From DATBIS01 sp036556805 (GTDB lineage Bacteria; Actinomycetota; UBA4738; HRBIN12): DNA of 64,000 nt. The notes under the pieces are model-generated. The model saw nothing but the letters and a program-made list of their open reading frames with translations. It was not told the DNA's origin and ran no database searches. The DNA is taken from positions 42,942 to 106,941 of the forward strand of contig DATBIS010000026.1 in NCBI GenBank assembly GCA_036556805.1, in the 5' to 3' direction. Positions 59,476 to 64,000 of the stretch are shown in pieces (the first letter of the stretch is position 1; each line of letters begins with the position of its first letter). Both the position numbers and the translations under genes were made by a program.

Positions 59476-60171
59476 TCAGTCGACGAACTTGTAGCCGAGC
59501 CCGCGGACGGTGACGAGGTGCACCGGGCGGTGCGGCTCGGCCTCGATCTTGCGGCGCAGGCGCTTCACGTGGACGTCGAGGGTCTTCGTGTCCCCGAAGT
59601 AGTCCGATCCCCAGACCTCTTCGATCAGGAACTCTCGCGTGAGCAGGCGGCCCTTCCGGCGGAGGAACGACTCCAGCAGCTCGAACTCCTTCGGCGGGAA
59701 GGCGACCTCGCCGCCGCCCACCCTGACCTCGTGCCTCAGGACGTCCATCCGCACGGGCCCTCCCTCGAGGACGTCGTCGGCCTGCTCGTCGGACTGGACC
59801 TGAGACCGTCGCAGGTTCGCCCGGACGCGCGAGACGAGCTCGCGCACCGAGAAGGGTTTCGTGACGTAGTCGTCGGCGCCCAGCTCGAGCCCCGTGACCT
59901 TGTCGGCCTCCGAGTCCTTCGCGGTGACCATGATGATCGGCACCATCGACTCCGAGCGGATCAGCCGGCAGACGTCGAGCCCGGAGACGTTGGGCAGCAT
60001 GAGATCGAGGATCACGAGCGAGGGAGCGTCGGCCCGGAAACGTTCGATCGCCTCGCGGCCGTCGCTCGCGACGTCGACCGCATACCCCTCGCGCTCGAGG
60101 TTGTAGCGCACCGACTCGGCGAGCGACTCCTCGTCCTCGACGACCAGGATCCGTCCGCCGGCGTCGGCCAC
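59476..60171 (-). CDS. regX3: Phosphate-response regulator, OmpR family (RegX3/PhoP-like)
   Basis: 231 residues: receiver (VVEDEESLAESVRYNLEREG, Asp56 in LDLMLPNVSG, Lys in VTKPFS) and winged helix (FPPKEFELLESFLRRKGRLL, TKTLDVHVKRLRRKIE, VTVRGLGYKF). The sequence is very like actinobacterial RegX3/PhoP. It follows phoU by 3 bases and precedes the pit operon, so its targets are evident. The partner kinase (SenX3/PhoR) is not in this window. GTG start at 60171. Confidence 0.93.
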   Translation of the reverse strand: MADAGGRILVVEDEESLAESVRYNLEREGYAVDVASDGREAIERFRADAPSLVILDLMLPNVSGLDVCRLIRSESMVPIIMVTAKDSEADKVTGLELGADDYVTKPFSVRELVSRVRANLRRSQVQSDEQADDVLEGGPVRMDVLRHEVRVGGGEVAFPPKEFELLESFLRRKGRLLTREFLIEEVWGSDYFGDTKTLDVHVKRLRRKIEAEPHRPVHLVTVRGLGYKFVD

Positions 60172-60174
60172 GAC

Positions 60175-60852
60175 CTACGCGTCCACCGGGTGCGAGGCGT
60201 CGGTGAACTCCCTGAACTCCCCGGTGATCAGGAAGGCCGCCTGCTCGGCGATGTCGACGGCGTTGTCGCCGACCCGCTCCAGTGCCCGCGCGGCGAGGTT
60301 CATGTGCAAGCCCCAGTCGAGGCTTCGCTGATCGTCGGCGAGCTTCAGCGCCTCGAGGTGCGTGGCGCGGTTCAGGCGGTCGACCGGGTCGTCCATCGGT
60401 GGCAGCCGCAGGCACAGCTGCAGGTCCCGTCGGCCCAACGCCTCCATCGCGGTTCGGATCATCGACACGACGAGCGATCCCATCTCGCCGATCTGCTCGC
60501 GCAACGCGTCGCTCCCCGGCTCTTCCTTCGTCGCCAGGAAGAGCTTCGCGACGTTCACCGCCTGGTCCCCGACGCGCTCGAGGTGCAGGCAGCTGTGGAT
60601 CAGCACCGAGACCAGCCGAAGGTCCGCGGCGACGGGGGACTGCAGGGCGAGGAGCTGCAGGCTCTCGCTGTCGATGCGCAGGTAGAGGTCGTCGATCTGG
60701 TCGTCGGCCTCGATCACCTGTTTGGCCTTCGACTCGTCGCGTTCGACGAGCGCCTCCACCGAGCGCTGCACCGCGACCGCGGCGAGCTCCCCCATCGAGA
60801 GCAGCTCGAGCTCGAGCCGCTCGAGGGATTCGTGGAAGCTCTCGCGGGTCAT
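60175..60852 (-). CDS. phoU: Phosphate signaling complex protein PhoU
   Basis: 225 residues, two PhoU three-helix repeats: [40 protein letters not shown] and, in the second half, [20 protein letters not shown], with the conserved E-R-(V)-G-D metal clusters. It links the Pst transporter to the kinase that controls the Pho regulon. ATG at 60852 overlaps the pstB stop. Confidence 0.95.
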   Translation of the reverse strand: MTRESFHESLERLELELLSMGELAAVAVQRSVEALVERDESKAKQVIEADDQIDDLYLRIDSESLQLLALQSPVAADLRLVSVLIHSCLHLERVGDQAVNVAKLFLATKEEPGSDALREQIGEMGSLVVSMIRTAMEALGRRDLQLCLRLPPMDDPVDRLNRATHLEALKLADDQRSLDWGLHMNLAARALERVGDNAVDIAEQAAFLITGEFREFTDASHPVDA

Positions 60853-61766
60853 CCGAACCTCCCGGTCACGTAGTCCTCGGTTCGTTGATCGGTCGGGTTC
60901 GTGAAGATGGTCTCGGTGCGATCGACCTCGACGATCGTGCCGGTGCGCATCCCGTCCTCGGAGACGTTCACGGTGAGGAACGCCGTGCGGTCGCTCACGC
61001 GAGCGGCCTGCTGCATGTTGTGCGTGACGATCACGATCGTATAGTCGGACACGAGCTCCTGCATGAGGTCCTCGATGCGCGACGTCGCGATCGGGTCGAG
61101 GGACGCGCACGGCTCGTCCATGAGAATGACGTCCGGCCGGGTCGCGATCGCGCGCGCGATGCACAGGCGCTGCTGCTGCCCGCCGGAGAGCGCCATCGCG
61201 GACTCCTTCAGCTTGTCCTTCACCTCGTCCCAGAGCGCCGCGCGCTGGAGCGACTCCTCGACGAGGTGGTCCATGTCGCCCTTGAAGCCCGCGATCTTCG
61301 GGCCGAACGCGATGTTGTCGTAGATGCTCTTCGGGAACGGGTTCGGCTTCTGGAAGACCATGCCGATGCGCCGCCGGACCTCGACCGGGTCGACATCCTC
61401 GGTGTACAGATCGACGCCGTGGTAGAGCAGCGTGCCTTCGACGCGGGCGCCCTCGATGAGGTCGTTCATGCGGTTGAGGCAGCGCAGGAACGTCGTCTTC
61501 CCGCACCCCGACGGGCCGATCAGCGCGGTGATCTCGTTCTCGAGGATCGGGAGCGTGACGTCGCGCACGGCGCGGAAGCTCCCGTAGTACACGGAGAGCG
61601 CCCGGGCGTCGAACACGACCTCGCGGTCGCGTTCCTCCTCCGGCGTCTCGCGGGACGCGCGCACCGTGAGCCGGGGCCCCTCGTCCTCGCGGATCACCCG
61701 TGGTGCCTCCGTCTCGGTCGCGTTCGTCACCTCGCTCGTCTCCATCTCGTCACCACGTTCGTTCAT
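60849..61766 (-). CDS. pstB: Phosphate ABC transporter ATP-binding protein
   Basis: 305 residues. ATP-binding cassette: Walker [18 protein letters not shown]-loop [10 protein letters not shown], signature [14 protein letters not shown], Walker [14 protein letters not shown] and the switch histidine in IVTHNMQQA. An acidic N-terminal extension of about 45 residues precedes the cassette. ATG at 61766 overlaps pstA by 17 bases; ATG at 61745 is an alternative and would remove 7 residues of that extension. Confidence 0.95.
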   Translation of the reverse strand: MNERGDEMETSEVTNATETEAPRVIREDEGPRLTVRASRETPEEERDREVVFDARALSVYYGSFRAVRDVTLPILENEITALIGPSGCGKTTFLRCLNRMNDLIEGARVEGTLLYHGVDLYTEDVDPVEVRRRIGMVFQKPNPFPKSIYDNIAFGPKIAGFKGDMDHLVEESLQRAALWDEVKDKLKESAMALSGGQQQRLCIARAIATRPDVILMDEPCASLDPIATSRIEDLMQELVSDYTIVIVTHNMQQAARVSDRTAFLTVNVSEDGMRTGTIVEVDRTETIFTNPTDQRTEDYVTGRFG

Positions 61767-62697
61767 ATCGGTTCCTCAACAGGATCGCGCCCAGGTTCAC
61801 GACGAGGATCAGCCCCATCAGCACCAGGATCGCGGCCGCGGCGATGTCCTGGAACTCCGGCTGCGGCTTCTTCGTGTACGCGAAGATCAGCGTCGGCATC
61901 GACGTGAACCGCTGCTGGAGCGAAGCGAAGATCCCGCCGCCGGAGGAGAGGAACCCCGTGACGGCGCCCACCATGATGAGCGGCGCCGTCTCGCCGAGCG
62001 CCCGCGCCATCGACAGCACCGACCCGGTGAGGATCCCGGGAGCGGCGTTCGGCAGGACGTGACTCCGCACGACCTCCCAGCGCGTGGCTCCGACGCCGAA
62101 ACCGCCCTCGCGGATGCTCCGCGGCACCGAGCGGAGCGCCTCCTGGGTCGTGATGATGATGATCGGCAGCACCATGAGGGAGATCGTGAGGGCGCCCGCG
62201 AGGAGGCTCTGGCCCTCGACCGAACCGGGGCCCGTGACCGGCTTCAGGAGCTCCACGAACAGCGCGAGCCCGAGGATGCCGTACACGATCGCCGGCACGC
62301 CCGCGAGGTTGCGGATGTTCGCGTTGATGAACCGCGTCACGCGCGAGTCCCTCGCGTACTCCTCCATGTAGATCGCCGCCCCGATCCCGAGCGGCACCGC
62401 GAGCACGAGCACGAACACCATCAGGTACAGGGACCCCACGATTCCCTGCTTCAGCCCCGCGCGCTCGGGGAGCGACGAGTAGCCGTTCTGGAACAGCCGC
62501 CCGCCCTGGTCGGAGATCACGGGGATCGCGGTGCGCGCGACGTTGAACAGCAGCACGACGAGCACCGTGAGCGCGATCACGAGGGTGAGGAACAGCGCGA
62601 GGCTGAAGGTGACCTCCCCTGCGGATCGCGTCCTGCCGGAGATCGCGCGGCGGACCTCGGCGCTCGTCGCCTGCCGGATCGAGGCCGTCGACGACAT
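61750..62697 (-). CDS. pstA: Phosphate ABC transporter permease
   Basis: 315 residues with about six membrane helices. The permease loop reads [31 protein letters not shown], here with the EAA-like GxxxGATRWE motif; [21 protein letters not shown] and GIYMEEYA-type [12 protein letters not shown] follow the PstA consensus. The start ATG at 62697 overlaps the pstC stop by one base (TGATG). Confidence 0.93.
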   Translation of the reverse strand: MSSTASIRQATSAEVRRAISGRTRSAGEVTFSLALFLTLVIALTVLVVLLFNVARTAIPVISDQGGRLFQNGYSSLPERAGLKQGIVGSLYLMVFVLVLAVPLGIGAAIYMEEYARDSRVTRFINANIRNLAGVPAIVYGILGLALFVELLKPVTGPGSVEGQSLLAGALTISLMVLPIIIITTQEALRSVPRSIREGGFGVGATRWEVVRSHVLPNAAPGILTGSVLSMARALGETAPLIMVGAVTGFLSSGGGIFASLQQRFTSMPTLIFAYTKKPQPEFQDIAAAAILVLMGLILVVNLGAILLRNRYERTW

Positions 62698-63641
62698 CAG
62701 TACTGCCTCCGCACGCGTCGCACGAAGCGCTCCGACGCGAGGTTGAGCACCAGCGTGATGCAGAACAGCAGGAGTCCGACGAAGAACAAGCTGGGGTAGG
62801 CGGGGCCCGGGCCGCGGACCTGATCCGAGCCGGTCGCAAGCGAGGTGATCGCGGCGGTCATCGTCTGCCCGCCCTTCAGTGGGTTGAGGTTGAACAGCGA
62901 CCCGCCGGTGCCGCCCGCGACGATCGCGACGATCATCGTCTCGCCGATCGCGCGCGAGACGCCGAGGATGAGCGAGGCGGTGATCCCGGACACTGCCGCA
63001 GGGAAGACCACGCGGATGCTCGTGGCTCGGCGCCGGGCTCCCAGCCCGTACGCGGCCTCGCGGAGGGAGCTCGGGACGGCGTGCATCGCGTCCTCGGCGA
63101 CCGAGGCAACGAGCGGCGTGACGAGCAACCCGACCGCGATCCCCGCGGCCATCATGTTGAACAGCGGAACGTCCGAGCCGAACAGCCGCTGCACGATCTG
63201 CGGGCTGATGACCCGGAGCGCGAAGAACCCCATCACGACGCTGGGGACGCTCGCGAGGGTCTCGAGGATCGGCTTCAGGAACCGCCGCGCGCGCGGGGTC
63301 GCGTACTCGGAGAGGTAGAGGGCCGAACCCAGCCCGAGTGGGGCCGCGATCGTGATCGCGATCGCGGCGACCATGAGGGTGCCCACGAAGATCGTCTTCA
63401 CGTCGAAGAGGTCTCGCCTGGGGAACCATCCCTCCGACCACAGCGTGGAGAGGTCCACCTTCGCGAGGAAGTTGATCGCGCCGCCGGCGAGGCTCAGCAC
63501 GATCGCGACGCTGATGACCACGGAGAGCGCCGCGGCCGAGAAGAAGATCGCCTTCATCCGGCGCTCGCGGCGATGCCGCGCGGGAGCGCCGCGCAGCGCC
63601 TCTGCCGTGACGGCCCCGCCGTCGATCACCGCCTGCGCCAT
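62697..63641 (-). CDS. pstC: Phosphate ABC transporter permease
   Basis: 314 residues with six membrane helices. LREAAYGLGARRRATSIRVV is the cytoplasmic permease loop, and GVSRAIGETMIVAIVAGGTG and LGSALYLSEYATPRAR are PstC signatures. ATG at 63641 follows GAGGAGGGGC. A hairpin and a TAGATT box in the 98 bases after pstS suggest partial termination and a secondary promoter for the rest of the operon. Confidence 0.94.
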   Translation of the reverse strand: MAQAVIDGGAVTAEALRGAPARHRRERRMKAIFFSAAALSVVISVAIVLSLAGGAINFLAKVDLSTLWSEGWFPRRDLFDVKTIFVGTLMVAAIAITIAAPLGLGSALYLSEYATPRARRFLKPILETLASVPSVVMGFFALRVISPQIVQRLFGSDVPLFNMMAAGIAVGLLVTPLVASVAEDAMHAVPSSLREAAYGLGARRRATSIRVVFPAAVSGITASLILGVSRAIGETMIVAIVAGGTGGSLFNLNPLKGGQTMTAAITSLATGSDQVRGPGPAYPSLFFVGLLLFCITLVLNLASERFVRRVRRQY

Positions 63642-63668
63642 GCGCTGCCCCTCCTCGCGAGCCTCGCC

Positions 63669-63721
63669 AATCTACCCCGGGACGATGGAGCCGGGCCTTC
63701 CGAAGGAAGCCCGGCTCCATC
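63669..63721 (-). terminator. pstS-pstC intercistronic hairpin and internal -10 box
   Basis: GATGGAGCCGGG pairs with CCCGGCTCCATC (63684-63721) with a further 5-bp extension after one bulge. It starts about 19 bases after the pstS stop. TAGATT (minus strand, 63674-63669) follows and could start a separate transcript with the pstC ribosome site. Confidence 0.65.
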
Positions 63722-63739
63722 TCGCGGGCACACCCGCCT

Positions 63740-64000
63740 CTATGAGGCGGATTCGGACTCCCACGTAGACCGTGAGGCCTGCAGGTCGGCGTCGGGGAGC
63801 GCGATGTACTGCACGGCCGTCACGGACGCGATGCCCTGGTCGCTCAGGTAGTAGTCGACGAATGCCTTGAGCGCGGGGCTCGACGCGAGCTTTTCCTTGC
63901 TCACGTAGATGTAGAGCACGCGCCCGAGCGGATACGTGCCGTCGTTCACGGTGTCGACGCCGGGCGCGACGCACCCGCTGCCGCCGTCGATCTGGAACTC
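63740..64000 (-). CDS. pstS: Phosphate ABC transporter substrate-binding protein, C-terminal part
   Basis: Only the last 86 codons are in the window; the frame is open to the edge. DTVNDGTYPLGRVLYIYVSK, then AFVDYYLSDQGIASVTAVQY, is the usual C-terminal signature of PstS-like solute-binding proteins. It lies first in the pst operon, upstream of pstC on the same strand. The protein binds phosphate outside the membrane. Confidence 0.92.
   Translation of the reverse strand, partial: EFQIDGGSGCVAPGVDTVNDGTYPLGRVLYIYVSKEKLASSPALKAFVDYYLSDQGIASVTAVQYIALPDADLQASRSTWESESAS

Noticed and set aside
57581..60415. 944-codon frame running through pit, DUF47 and regX3
   Set aside because: Only its last 64 codons (small membrane protein) look real; the rest is an out-of-frame shadow of four conserved genes.
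1..64000. Mobile elements, phage genes, CRISPR arrays, tRNA or rRNA genes
   Set aside because: No transposase, integrase, terminal repeats, spaced identical repeats, cloverleaf-like or ribosomal sequence was recognised on either strand.

Overview
The window is gene-dense, very GC-rich DNA (about 70% by eye) from a bacterial chromosome. It is most likely a free-living actinobacterium (Actinomycetota), probably from a poorly cultivated lineage. The pointers are an FdxA-type ferredoxin, an LLM-class F420-type oxidoreductase and an FrhB-family protein, a CBS/cystathionine-lyase pair, CGNR and CHAD proteins, a RegX3-like regulator, and many genes that appear to start at their mRNA 5' end (TANNNT box 6-8 nt before ATG/GTG). 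No rRNA, tRNA, CRISPR array, insertion sequence, integrase or phage gene was seen, so the window reads as core and metabolic chromosome rather than a mobile island.

Layout. 1-1.2 kb: a TPP riboswitch and a truncated CytX-type thiamine-precursor transporter. 1.2-7.5 kb: histidine degradation (hutI on one strand; hutU, a peptidase-E-like gene, a GNAT gene and hutH as a coupled operon on the other). 7.5-9.7 kb: a convergent pair of c-di-GMP response regulators (REC-EAL, REC-GGDEF). 9.9-13.2 kb: reverse transsulfuration (cystathionine beta-synthase, a DUF429 gene, cystathionine lyase). 13.2-26.6 kb: single housekeeping and redox genes (VOC, PQQ-type sugar dehydrogenase, CoA-binding protein, NUDIX, M20 peptidase, A-type Fe-S carrier, DinB-like, cupredoxin, FrhB-like, multi-PAS kinase, ferredoxin, LLM oxidoreductase, hydrolase, saccharopine-dehydrogenase-like). 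26.7-28.8 kb: an OmpR/EnvZ-type two-component system. 28.7-34.9 kb: putrescine/GABA catabolism (two aldehyde dehydrogenases, PucR-type regulator, GabT). 34.9-42 kb: an MFS exporter and a cyanophycin locus (cphB-cphA-dksA/traR operon facing a second, ATP-grasp-less CphA-like Mur ligase). 42-51.3 kb: small genes, CGNR regulator and DNA glycosylase, MgtE transporter with a doubled PhoU-TrkA_C partner, AsnC-like, IspH, a secreted transglycosylase-like protein behind a long leader, CorA and a GNAT. 51.3-64 kb: one very long phosphate region on the minus strand (pstS-C-A-B, phoU, regX3, DUF47-pit-small membrane protein-DUF47, ppk-CHAD-NUDIX-sixA, ppx/gppA).

How they work together. Histidine, putrescine/GABA and cyanophycin genes all concern nitrogen-rich compounds, pointing to an organism that degrades amines and may store nitrogen as cyanophycin. 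The last 13 kb couples phosphate import, its regulator, polyphosphate synthesis (Ppk), polyphosphate binding (CHAD) and polyphosphate/ppGpp hydrolysis (Ppx/GppA). Four-base ATGA/GTGA/TTGA overlaps are the rule inside these operons, implying translational coupling.

The most unusual items are the ATP-grasp-less cyanophycin synthetase paralogue, the repeated leaderless start signature, the roughly 250-nt leader before the transglycosylase-like gene, the duplicated PhoU-TrkA_C protein coupled to MgtE, and two overlooked tiny genes behind a near-consensus promoter. All functions are read from sequence motifs without database searches.
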